A stretch of DNA of 64,000 nt from Myxococcales bacterium (lineage in GTDB: Bacteria > Myxococcota_A > Polyangia > Polyangiales > GCA-016699535). The stretch spans positions 310,001-374,000 of the forward strand of contig CP064980.1 in NCBI GenBank assembly GCA_016699535.1, written 5' to 3'. Numbering within the stretch: the stretch's first letter is position 1; every line of letters begins with the position of its first letter. Under the pieces are notes generated by a model. The model ran no database searches, was not told the origin of the DNA, and saw only the letters and a list, made by a program, of their open reading frames with translations. Below, one piece after another: positions 1 through 8,779 of the stretch. Both the position numbers and the translations under genes were made by a program.

Positions 1-1
1 G

Positions 2-1138
2 GCTCTCACAGAGCTTGGCACCGGAAGCTACAGCTACCAATCTCAGTCTCTGCAAGGTGGACTCTACGACAATGGAATCAACTTTCCTCCGCAGAGCACG
101 GTAGACCGTGGTTTACAGCTCGCTACGGAGTTAGCGGAACAAGATCGCGTTGTTTTAGTATCACTCGGCATGTCAAACACGGGCCAGGAATACACTTCTT
201 TTATGAGCGCGGCATCTTCAAGCAGCGAAGTGCATGATCGCGTGCTACTTGTGAACGGAGCGCAAGGTGGTCAAACCGCACAAAATTGGGACACAAGTAA
301 TGCGGCGACCTGGGATGAACTCGACCAACGAGTGGCACAAGCTACGGGACTTAGCAATGTGCTAGCCCAGCAAGAAGTAAATGTGATTTGGATAAAACTT
401 TCGATTAATAAGATCAGTTCTTATGACGATCCTCTCGCAAAGTTTAGACAATCCCTTGAAGACGTCATTCGTGTTGCTAGTTCACGCTACCCAAACCTGA
501 AACAGGTTTTTCTTTCCAGCCGCACGCATGCTTTCACGAGTGATGTGGAAAACATCTCGCTGCTGAACCCTGAACCTTTTGCTTACACTTCAGCCTTTGC
601 TGTAAAAGACTTAATTCAAGCAAGCATTAATGGACAGTTCAGTTCAGAAGGCTTTCCATTGCTCGTATGGGGCCCTTACATCTGGGCGGAAGGTAGCCGA
701 AACGACAATACGCTTATGAATGGCTTTACGTGGACCATCAACGATGTGGAAGGCGACTGCACCCATCCAGGACCCACCGGTGAGGAAAAAGTAGGGCAAG
801 CTTTGCTTAAATTTTTCCTCAACGATCCGCTTGCCGCTCCTTGGTTTCGGGCCGACGGCGCAGCAGGAACACCCTATCCAGAAAACGCGAGTGAACCACC
901 AACAATTGATCCAGATAATGATGCTGGCACCAATGATGGATCTTCTCCGCAACAATCTGGCACGGCCGCAAACACGGACAGCGGGGGCTGTGCCCTATCG
1001 AATTCGCCAACGAACAGCGCGTCACCAAGCCTTGCGCTCGGTATCGTCTTGTTGCTATGGTTTTATCGCAGAAAATCGAGAACTATAGCTTGGTGCACGC
1101 ACGCACCAGAAAACGACCAAGAGGACATTCAATGTTGA
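2..1138 (+). CDS. SGNH/GDSL-type hydrolase, 5' truncated, MYXO-CTERM-like tail
   Basis: The reading frame is open from the first bases of the window, so the start codon and the GDS nucleophile block lie upstream. The visible part fits an SGNH esterase/hydrolase: a late DCTHPGPTGEEK segment matches the catalytic DxxH block V near the end of the domain. A low-complexity Pro/Asp/Ser linker follows, then a GGC motif, a hydrophobic helix (SLALGIVLLLW) and a basic RRKSR end. That Cys-helix-Arg layout resembles the MYXO-CTERM sorting signal of Myxococcota surface proteins. The protein is therefore probably exported and sorted at the cell surface. The stop overlaps the start of the next gene by 7 bases, so the two are likely co-transcribed. 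Substrate unknown. Confidence 0.75.
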   Translation, partial: ALTELGTGSYSYQSQSLQGGLYDNGINFPPQSTVDRGLQLATELAEQDRVVLVSLGMSNTGQEYTSFMSAASSSSEVHDRVLLVNGAQGGQTAQNWDTSNAATWDELDQRVAQATGLSNVLAQQEVNVIWIKLSINKISSYDDPLAKFRQSLEDVIRVASSRYPNLKQVFLSSRTHAFTSDVENISLLNPEPFAYTSAFAVKDLIQASINGQFSSEGFPLLVWGPYIWAEGSRNDNTLMNGFTWTINDVEGDCTHPGPTGEEKVGQALLKFFLNDPLAAPWFRADGAAGTPYPENASEPPTIDPDNDAGTNDGSSPQQSGTAANTDSGGCALSNSPTNSASPSLALGIVLLLWFYRRKSRTIAWCTHAPENDQEDIQC

Positions 1139-3072
1139 CTCGCTTCACTATGTCATGCCTAGTGCTTGTTTCTTTTGCTTTGCTTAGTTGCAGCTCGTCC
1201 CGTCCGCCACGATGGGAGCAAGTGATGAACGGTGTCTCAGGAGGTTCGGTGGATAACCTCGTCTTTGACACACAGGACTCTGATGTTTTTTTTGCCATCG
1301 CTACAAATCAAATCTACCAATCTAAAGATCACGGAGAATCTTGGAGCACTCTTGCTGACATCGAGTTATCCGTATCTTCGATGGCATTGCACCACACTGC
1401 CTCTGAATCGCAAGCAACTCTTTTCATTGCGACAGAGCAAGGGCTCAGCAAAAGCGCTTCGCCTTACAAAGAGTGGGATACCATTGCCTTTGACTCAAAT
1501 TCGGTTTCAAAACTATTTATTCCAGATCAAACAGACGATCTTTTTATTGTGGAGCTTGAAAACGGTACAGTCTTTCGATCTACCGATGCGGGGTTAAGTT
1601 GGAGTGAGATTTCGATGCCTCTGCCAGTCAAACTTATGAGTCTGGACATGGCCGACACCACCGAGGGCAAAGTGATGATCCTGGCCACGCGATTATTGGA
1701 TACCGAAGGAAATCTTAGCGACGAGGGTAGGATCTTAAGAAGCGATGACGATGGCCAAACATGGCAAGAAATAGATCAAGAAGTGAAACGCTTAACGTCT
1801 ACTGCACATTGCAATGTTGATAACACCTTGCATCTTTTCGTCTCAAGCATTGAAAAAGTTTGGACGAGTAGTGATGCAGGGCAGAGCTGGAATGAATTTC
1901 AAGCGGAACAAACACCTGGAAGCATTGAAAGCCTGGCGGTAACCCGTGATTGTTCTGAAATCTATCTTGCAAGTTTTGATAGTGGTCTTTTTTCAGCAAA
2001 CTTATCGGCTAATGAATGGCAGGGGCCACTTTCAGAAGGCTTGCCCGGCCTAAGCACGGTTAAAAACGCCAAAGGTGTTTACCTCAGCCCAGAGGATGAG
2101 CCTGCGCTTTTCTATTCCAGTCGTTACGCACTGTTTTGGAAGGCCACTTCAAACAGTGATTGGACTTCCATCAATGATATCGGAGGAGTCTCGATAAGGG
2201 ATATCAATGCATCGTCCGGGGAAGAGTCGATTCTTTGGATGAGCACATGGGGCGCAGGTTTTTGGAACTACTCGCAACAAGACGCGCAATGGGAACAACC
2301 GAATGCAACCGAACTTGATGAAGGATTCGGCTTCTCGGTCACGCCACTTTCCGAAGGCAAAGTGATTCTAGGCGGCTGGCCAACGGTCTACCGAGGTTTA
2401 GACGCCGCCCTGTTTGAAGAAGTAGGCCAAGCCAACCTTTTCCAGGTTGCAGCCGATCCGGAAGATCCAAGCACACTTTATGGCGCCACTCAAGCCGACA
2501 TTCTTGTCTCAAGGGACGAAGGCTTAAGTTGGGACAAAGCAAGCGAAAGTCTAGAGCCCTGGGAGCTCAATGGTAGCATGGTGAAAGACTTTCGAAGCAT
2601 TGCCGTCAATCCGACGAATCCTTTGCATCTTCTGGCTGGCTCAAACGGCAACGCTGTTTTTCAAAGTACAGACGGAGGTGCAAACTGGCAAAGTCTCGAG
2701 GGGGAAACTCTGGGAAATACAATTATCACCTGCGTCGTCTTCGCAGGACAAAGCCTTTTTGCCTGCGCACAAGAACGCGGCGTGTTTGTCAGTCGTGACG
2801 GAGGCGTTGGTTGGGCCTTTGAAAACAGTGGGCTTGATCTTCCTGGCAATGTTAACGAGTTAACTTACGATGCACAAAGCGATACGCTCTACTTAGCAAG
2901 CTCGACCGGAGTTTTCGAGCGCCCTAGCGAAGGATCCGAATGGAAAGCCTTGGCTGCAAATAGCACGCCCAAAGGCGACTTAACGAATCCCGTTATCGTA
3001 CGAATGCAAGGAAAGCGTTTTTTGTACATCAGTTCGAGCAAAAAGGGCATCCATCGTATAGAGCTGCAATAG
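1132..3072 (+). CDS. Lipoprotein with multiple BNR/Asp-box repeats (beta-propeller)
   Basis: The start is placed at ATG 1132, behind a GAGGA ribosome site and overlapping the upstream stop; a longer frame from 1057 lacks a signal peptide at its N-terminus. The 646-residue product begins with a lipoprotein signal (LVSFALLSC). At least six Asp-box motifs of the SxDxGxxW type follow (SKDHGESW, STDAGLSW, SDDDGQTW, SSDAGQSW, SRDEGLSW, STDGGANW). These motifs mark sialidase/Ycf48/sortilin-like beta-propellers. No catalytic residues could be assigned. It may be a surface binding protein working with the SGNH hydrolase before it; the exact role is unknown. Confidence 0.8.
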   Translation: MLTRFTMSCLVLVSFALLSCSSSRPPRWEQVMNGVSGGSVDNLVFDTQDSDVFFAIATNQIYQSKDHGESWSTLADIELSVSSMALHHTASESQATLFIATEQGLSKSASPYKEWDTIAFDSNSVSKLFIPDQTDDLFIVELENGTVFRSTDAGLSWSEISMPLPVKLMSLDMADTTEGKVMILATRLLDTEGNLSDEGRILRSDDDGQTWQEIDQEVKRLTSTAHCNVDNTLHLFVSSIEKVWTSSDAGQSWNEFQAEQTPGSIESLAVTRDCSEIYLASFDSGLFSANLSANEWQGPLSEGLPGLSTVKNAKGVYLSPEDEPALFYSSRYALFWKATSNSDWTSINDIGGVSIRDINASSGEESILWMSTWGAGFWNYSQQDAQWEQPNATELDEGFGFSVTPLSEGKVILGGWPTVYRGLDAALFEEVGQANLFQVAADPEDPSTLYGATQADILVSRDEGLSWDKASESLEPWELNGSMVKDFRSIAVNPTNPLHLLAGSNGNAVFQSTDGGANWQSLEGETLGNTIITCVVFAGQSLFACAQERGVFVSRDGGVGWAFENSGLDLPGNVNELTYDAQSDTLYLASSTGVFERPSEGSEWKALAANSTPKGDLTNPVIVRMQGKRFLYISSSKKGIHRIELQ

Positions 3073-3118
3073 AAAACAACAGGAGCGAAACCGCCTGTTT
3101 GTTGTCAAAGCCCTATCC

Positions 3119-4873
3119 TTATTCTGGGTCTAGCTTGACAGAAATCTCTGAAACCTGACCTGCTTGCAGCACGACACTGCGCCGTTGCGGCAGAAACCCT
3201 TCTGTGCTTACTTCGATCTCTTTGACTGCAGTGTACTGATTATTCAAATCAACTGTGATCAGTCCATGGCTGCGCCCTCGACCATCGCCTTTAATGGCAA
3301 CATCGCTAGGCACATTGGAACGCACAATTAACATCGCAGGTCGAAAAGTTAACCGATGCTTGAGTACGAAAGGCATGCGGCCCGCCTTGATATTAACGTT
3401 GAGCTGCGAGTCTTCACAGCAACCCGAGGCTCCAACAAAATGGAAACTGTGTCTTCCAGGACTCAGATCAATATAGCGAAAATCAGGACCGAAAGCTTCA
3501 AGGGGTCCGCCGTCCACGCTGATCTTTATGTTTTGTGGCGTCGGTTGAAACTGTACGCGACGTAGTCGCGGAAGAACGTCGTGCTGTTCTCTTTGCGCTT
3601 TGGGTGGCTGCTCTATTTCTTGTTGTTCATCGGAACTTTCTGGCTCACTATGAAGCGTTTTTTGCTCGCTGCTATCGTCTGAAGAAACTTCGACAGTCTT
3701 TGCTGAAACAGTCCTTTGCTTTTCTTGAACATGTTTCTCAGACATAGCGTATTGAGAAAGCGCAAACACACCTGCGCCGAGCGCTATAGTTAGAACAATT
3801 GCTGTCATGAAACGAAGCCAGCGCTTACGTCGCGATCGGCGAGCCAACATGCTCAACGCAGCCATCACTTTTTGATTCTCAGGATCAAGCGCAAGTACGC
3901 GATTAAAATAGTCACTCGCTAAACTACGTTGGCCTTCATTTGCCGCTTGGATACCTTTTTCAGCCAACACAGCAACAACATTTTCGTTAATCCGCTGGCC
4001 AGTCTGCTCCGGTGCTTTTAGAAAAGTCTCAAGCTCTGCCCCAACATCGTCAATGCCAATATCGGACACAAAATCCATCAAATCGCTTTCAAGAGCTGCT
4101 GCATCGGGGTAGCGCTCATTGGGATCCACTTTAAGACAGCGATTGATGATAGCGGTCATTTTGCTGCCCACGCTTGGACGCATACGAAGTGGATCAGGAT
4201 ACTCGCCCTTAGTGATCTGCATAAGGACTTTATGTGGATTGCGCCCGTTGAAAGGCAGTCGCCCAACCGCCAGCAGATAAAGAACCGTTCCCAGTGAAAA
4301 AATATCGCTGCGCGCATCGCAAGCGTGGCCTTCCACTTGCTCCGGCGCCATATGACCCGGCGAGCCAAGCACCTGTCCCGTAATCGTCATGGAATGCGTA
4401 TCGCGCATTTGAGCTAAACCAAAGTCAGTGAGTTTCACTGTGGCGTTCTTATGGATCAAAACGTTTTCTGGTTTTACATCCCGGTGAATGACGCCTGCGA
4501 TATGCGCTGTATGGAGCGCTCTTGCCAAAAGCACACAAATACACGCAGCTATTTCAGCAGGGATGTTTGGATGCTCCTCGGCAAATACCTTTAAAGTGGG
4601 CCCCGTTAATAACTCTGTGACGATATGAACTTCTTCCGAAGCGGCGCCGCTAAAATCATAGATTTCGATGATGTTCGGATGATGCAGCTTGGCCACCGTG
4701 CGCGCCTCACGCGCAAAGCGCTCCCGAGCTTGTTCAGCACCACGCAAATGAGGATGCATTACTTTGACAGCGACGAGACGATCGAGTGTGATGTCACGAC
4801 CCCGAAACACGGTGGCCATTCCCCCGGATGCAATCTCTTCAAGGAGCTCGTATCGTCCGATTTGCTTGAGCAT
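3119..4873 (-). CDS. Hanks-type Ser/Thr protein kinase with membrane anchor and PEGA-like domain
   Basis: This 584-residue kinase has an intact catalytic core: glycine loop around residues 14-20, VAVK lysine at 37, HRDVKPEN with catalytic Asp132, DFG at 150-152 and APE at 176-178. A short helical region precedes a single membrane helix at about 353-375. The extracytoplasmic part includes a segment with DGGPLEAFGPDFRYIDLSPG, which resembles a PEGA domain. The layout is that of a transmembrane signalling kinase. A TTG start at 4903 would overlap gor; ATG 4873 is preferred because the kinase fold begins right after it, though no clear ribosome site is visible. It lies 7 bases downstream of gor on the same strand, so it is probably co-transcribed. 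Confidence 0.88.
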   Translation of the reverse strand: MLKQIGRYELLEEIASGGMATVFRGRDITLDRLVAVKVMHPHLRGAEQARERFAREARTVAKLHHPNIIEIYDFSGAASEEVHIVTELLTGPTLKVFAEEHPNIPAEIAACICVLLARALHTAHIAGVIHRDVKPENVLIHKNATVKLTDFGLAQMRDTHSMTITGQVLGSPGHMAPEQVEGHACDARSDIFSLGTVLYLLAVGRLPFNGRNPHKVLMQITKGEYPDPLRMRPSVGSKMTAIINRCLKVDPNERYPDAAALESDLMDFVSDIGIDDVGAELETFLKAPEQTGQRINENVVAVLAEKGIQAANEGQRSLASDYFNRVLALDPENQKVMAALSMLARRSRRKRWLRFMTAIVLTIALGAGVFALSQYAMSEKHVQEKQRTVSAKTVEVSSDDSSEQKTLHSEPESSDEQQEIEQPPKAQREQHDVLPRLRRVQFQPTPQNIKISVDGGPLEAFGPDFRYIDLSPGRHSFHFVGASGCCEDSQLNVNIKAGRMPFVLKHRLTFRPAMLIVRSNVPSDVAIKGDGRGRSHGLITVDLNNQYTAVKEIEVSTEGFLPQRRSVVLQAGQVSEISVKLDPE

Positions 4874-4880
4874 GTGTTGT

Positions 4881-6248
4881 TTAGGTAAGTGCCTCTGTGG
4901 CAACAGCTTCTCTAAGCGTTACAAATTCCTCAGCCAAAGTTGGATGAATACCTACGGTACTATTAAAGGAAGTCTTTGTGGCGCCATGACGTAATGCTAC
5001 GGCAAAGCCTTGCATAACCTCGCCGGCATCGGGACCCACCATATGACAGCCCAAAACACGGTCACTGTCTCTATCGACAACCATCTTGACCATGCTTTTT
5101 TCATCACCCCCACTCAAGGAATGCTTTAGCGCTCGAAACTCCGAGCGATAGATATCAATATTGGGATATTGAGCACGCGCTTGTTTTTCGGTCAGACCCA
5201 CCGAACCAACCGAGGGCTGACTGAAAACCGCCGTTGGCACGAACTGATGATCAAATTTGCGTGGCTTATCTGCAAACAAGGTGGACGCTACAGCCATGCC
5301 CTCATGAAGCGCGATGGGTGTGATCCCAAAATGGTTGGCCACATCGCCAATGGCGTAAATCGAATCCACCGAGCTTTTTCCAAAAGCATCAATGACCACT
5401 TCGTTTCGTGAGCCTATCTTTACCCCCACGTTTATTAAACCGATGTTGTCAATGTTGGGACGCCTGCCGGTGGCAAGCATCACGGCATCGGTTTTAATCG
5501 ACTCGCCATTTTGACAATTCACCTTAAGACCGTGGTCCGATTTATCAATCGATTTGGGCTCGGCACCAAAGCGTTGTGTGATGCCCTTCTTTTTCATCTC
5601 GATGGCAAGCACGCGACAAATGTCGTGATCAAAGCCCGCAAGCAACGTTTGGCCGCGAACCATGTGCACTACTTCAACGCCCATGCCGTTAAAAATCCCA
5701 GCAAACTCGCATGCGATGTAGCCTCCGCCGATGACTACGATCTTTTTCGGGAGCTCTTTTAGATAAAAGGCATCATTTGAAGTGATGGCGTGCTCGACAC
5801 CGGGGATCGGCGGAAAGACTGCCTGGCTTCCTACGGCAAGCAAAATATAGCGAGCGCTGATTTCTTTATCGCCGATTTTAATACTGTTCGGCGAACTCAG
5901 AACAGCTCGTCCCCATTCCATGGTGACCCCCGACTTGATCAACAAATTTTCGTATACTTTGTTGAGCCGCCCTATTTCTTTGTTTTTGTTTTCAAGCAAT
6001 GTCGACCAATTGAAGTCGCCACCCGAGACTTCCCAGCCATAGGCGCGCGCATCTTCAAAGTCTTCGTGAAAATGAGAGGCATACATGAAAAACTTTTTTG
6101 GAACGCAGCCCACGTTGACGCAAGTCCCGCCAAGGGCTTGTTCTTCAACAATACACACACGAGCGCCATAGCCTGCAGCTGTACGCGCCGCGCGCACACC
6201 ACCGGAACCCGCTCCAATCACACAAAAATCATAGTCGAACTTGCTCAC
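4881..6248 (-). CDS. gor: Glutathione-disulfide reductase
   Basis: A 455-residue class I flavoprotein disulfide reductase that would regenerate reduced glutathione with NADPH in the cytosol. It shows the FAD motif GAGSGG at 12-17, the redox pair GGTCVNVGCVPKK (Cys43, Cys48), a second Gly-rich motif (VIGGGYIACEFAG) followed by an Arg fitting NADPH preference, and the C-terminal HPTLAEE that carries the catalytic His. Length and motifs match glutathione reductase better than dihydrolipoamide dehydrogenase. It sits 19 bases after a lipoprotein gene and just before a Ser/Thr kinase gene, all on the minus strand. Confidence 0.92.
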   Translation of the reverse strand: MSKFDYDFCVIGAGSGGVRAARTAAGYGARVCIVEEQALGGTCVNVGCVPKKFFMYASHFHEDFEDARAYGWEVSGGDFNWSTLLENKNKEIGRLNKVYENLLIKSGVTMEWGRAVLSSPNSIKIGDKEISARYILLAVGSQAVFPPIPGVEHAITSNDAFYLKELPKKIVVIGGGYIACEFAGIFNGMGVEVVHMVRGQTLLAGFDHDICRVLAIEMKKKGITQRFGAEPKSIDKSDHGLKVNCQNGESIKTDAVMLATGRRPNIDNIGLINVGVKIGSRNEVVIDAFGKSSVDSIYAIGDVANHFGITPIALHEGMAVASTLFADKPRKFDHQFVPTAVFSQPSVGSVGLTEKQARAQYPNIDIYRSEFRALKHSLSGGDEKSMVKMVVDRDSDRVLGCHMVGPDAGEVMQGFAVALRHGATKTSFNSTVGIHPTLAEEFVTLREAVATEALT

Positions 6249-6267
6249 TGCGACTCCATTTCAAACA

Positions 6268-7065
6268 TCAGAACACCAGCTGCTCTGGAAAACACAACTG
6301 AACACCATTGCTGGGACCTTGGCCCAGGTTTCCAAGCAGCTCGACTCCCTCAGTGGATTCAAACACAATGGTAGAGGTAGCCTGGCCCAAGTCTACACTA
6401 TCGATGGCTATCGTTGAATCGATGCGCGCCGGCGTGGCTAAATCATAGACAAAAGGATCGCCTTTTTCAGGCACCACCAAGGCATAGCGATCATCAACCG
6501 CAGCAATCTGGCAGGCGCCCAAGGCCTCACCGAGATCATCGATATAATCCCAGCGCCTCATACTCAGCAAATCAATAAACTCGGCAACGGAGGATTGTCC
6601 CTCGGGCTCGCCGCCCAAAACCAGCGCAGTGGCTCCGACTTTTGCGAAGCCCGCGTTCTGTCGCGGCACGGCGAGCTCAAGTTCCTCGAACACCACGCAC
6701 CGCGACGGCTCGGCTAAAAGCACACGCAAGCCTAAGGGCGCCCAGCCCGCATAAAAAATCGGCAACGATCCAATCAAGCGCTCATCGCCCCGACTAAGCT
6801 CAACCTGCAAACGAGTCGAAAGATTGCGTGAAACCGGAAGCCGCAAGCGAAGAGTTTCATCGACCGGTTCAAGTCGCCGCTCGACGACGGGTTGATCGTC
6901 TTGCTGCAGCGAAATCAAGGCAGATTCCCAAGCTGGATCGAGACCAAGCAAGCTTTGGCCATCCACACGTTTTATACTGGCTGAAATGACAATTGTGTCG
7001 TCTTTGCAGCCAAAAAAAAGACACAAGTGGCATGAAAATGCTATAAAAACTGCCAATCTTGTCAT
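6268..7065 (-). CDS. Hypothetical lipoprotein
   Basis: The 265-residue product starts with a lipoprotein signal (FSCHLCLFFGCKDD), with the lipidated Cys at about residue 20. The rest is a beta-rich sequence without a motif I recognise. A late segment (DDRYALVVPEKGDPFVYDL) has the look of a propeller-like or Kelch-like strand pattern, but this is weak. It is the first gene of a minus-strand run with gor and the kinase, and its start codon overlaps the divergent pabB reading frame. Function unknown. Confidence 0.7.
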   Translation of the reverse strand: MTRLAVFIAFSCHLCLFFGCKDDTIVISASIKRVDGQSLLGLDPAWESALISLQQDDQPVVERRLEPVDETLRLRLPVSRNLSTRLQVELSRGDERLIGSLPIFYAGWAPLGLRVLLAEPSRCVVFEELELAVPRQNAGFAKVGATALVLGGEPEGQSSVAEFIDLLSMRRWDYIDDLGEALGACQIAAVDDRYALVVPEKGDPFVYDLATPARIDSTIAIDSVDLGQATSTIVFESTEGVELLGNLGQGPSNGVQLCFPEQLVF

Positions 7066-8389
7066 GTCAGGAACGGCGAAAATATCTTTACTCCTTGTTG
7101 CTTGCTGAGTACACCGCTAAGGCCGTGTTTGAAAGTGCCGCGATAGTCCTCGAGCCCGCCCAGGCCGCGCTCTCATTAAACAGCCAAAAGTGTTTCGCCT
7201 GGCTTGATGCAAATCTAAACGCACACCCCCAAGGACGCTATAGCTATCTTGCCGCCGAGCCCGAAGACATTCTGTGCGTTGGTCATGGACAGGCAAAGCC
7301 TTTCGATGCGCTTCGAGATATCCAAAGACACCCGGGATTTTGGATAGGGTACATCAACTACGATGCAGCTTTTGAAGCGGATGCCACCTTACGCGCCGTG
7401 CATGCACGCGATGAACGCCTGCCCCTACTCTTCTTTGCGCGTTATCCTGCACTGTATTGTTTCGATCATCATCAAAAGCAAGGATGGATTCTCGCGCAGG
7501 ACAAACAAGCCGCACAGCGCTTTGAAGCTTTGCTAAACAACCCAACGTCGACCATAACCCCCTGCACGATTGCTGACATTCAAGTCGATGTTGATAGTAA
7601 AGAAGCGCACACAGCGGCTATCGAACAGGCTCTGGAGCACATTCGCCAAGGGAACATCTACCAAGCCAACCTCGCGCGTCGTTGGCGCTGCCAATTCAAA
7701 GCAAAGCCCCTATCGCTATTTTTGCGCATGCGCGAACAAAGTCCTGTGCCCTACGGGTTTTTCTTAGCGCAACAAAACTTCGCGGTGCTTGGCCGAAGCA
7801 TGGAATGTTTTTTCGATTGGCAAGGCCCAGGCAAACGCCTGTTTTCAAAACCCATCAAAGGTACCATCAAAGAAAGTACCGATGCTAACTTGCGAAGCCA
7901 CACTCAGCTTTACGATGATCCCAAAGAACGCGCAGAGCACACCATGATCGTGGATCTGATGCGTAACGATCTGAGCAAAGTCGCTCAACCGCGCAGCGTT
8001 AAAGTCACCGAACCCTACGCTATCGAAGCCTATACAGGACTCAGCCACATGGTAAGTACGGTTGAATGCATCAGCCGCGATGATCTTGGCATCTGTGAGA
8101 TCATGCAAAGTCTTTTTCCGCCAGGCAGCGTGACTGGCACGCCCAAACATCGCGCCATGCAACTCATCGAGGAGCTTGAACCCGCTTCGCGTGCTCTTTC
8201 ACAGGCACCACCGGCATCATTTTCCCTGATGGCGGCGCTAAGTTCTCGGTGACCATTCGCACCGCCCAGCTAATCGACGATGAGCTCATCTACTGGGCCG
8301 GAGGCGGCATCGTCGCAGCCAGTGACCCCCACAAAGAAGTCGCCGAAACCACACTCAAAGCCCAAGTTTTTCTTGAGTCTTTGAGCTAA
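7059..8389 (+). CDS. pabB: Aminodeoxychorismate synthase component I, frameshifted near 3' end
   Basis: A chorismate-utilising enzyme for p-aminobenzoate (folate) synthesis. The PIKGT motif at residues 265-269 carries the Lys typical of PabB; anthranilate synthase has Ala there. DDPKERAEHTMIVDLMRNDL and GSVTGTPKHRAM are the expected active-site motifs. The frame closes early at 8252, but the adjacent frame continues with SFTGTTGIIFPDGGAKFS and reaches a natural end at 8389. Restoring one G near 8193 (cgtgct to cgtggct) joins the two parts. The N-terminal start is uncertain: TTG 7059 overlaps the divergent gene, and GTG 7125 is an alternative. Confidence 0.85.
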
Positions 8390-8779
8390 ATCCACCCGAC
8401 CCACACTTGAAGCATTCCTAAAAGGCATACGAGAAGAAATCGCGCTATGGGTCATAAGTGGCTGTAAAGACCTACGTTTTTTTACGGGATCCTGGATCGG
8501 TGAGGTCAGGAGCACCCAGATAGCTGTATAGGGTGTCACGACTGCCCTGAAGGACCTCCTCGGTTGAGCTCCTTTGCGGCTTCAAAACTATTGTTTTATA
8601 GCGCATGGCTTCATGCGTCTGCTGGCATCATTTTTGCAATGTCATCATTCGTATAATGAACTCCTGCACAAGAGATATTTCCCCACATCTCAGCAATCCC
8701 ACAATTATAGACTGTTAGAAAAAGCATTTATCACACGGACAACTCAACTTTAACTTACTCTTTAAAAGGATATCGCATT
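8390..8779. other. Intergenic region, no gene seen
   Basis: No convincing gene in 390 bases. A short minus-strand frame here is a shadow of the pabB end. An imperfect hairpin lies near 8554-8578 (aaggacctc and gagctcctt arms) without a following T-run. The last part holds the ribosome site AAAAGGA at 8764-8770 for the next gene. Confidence 0.5.

Noticed and set aside
8270..8539. 89-residue minus-strand frame
   Set aside because: It is a shadow of the true pabB end in the shifted frame.
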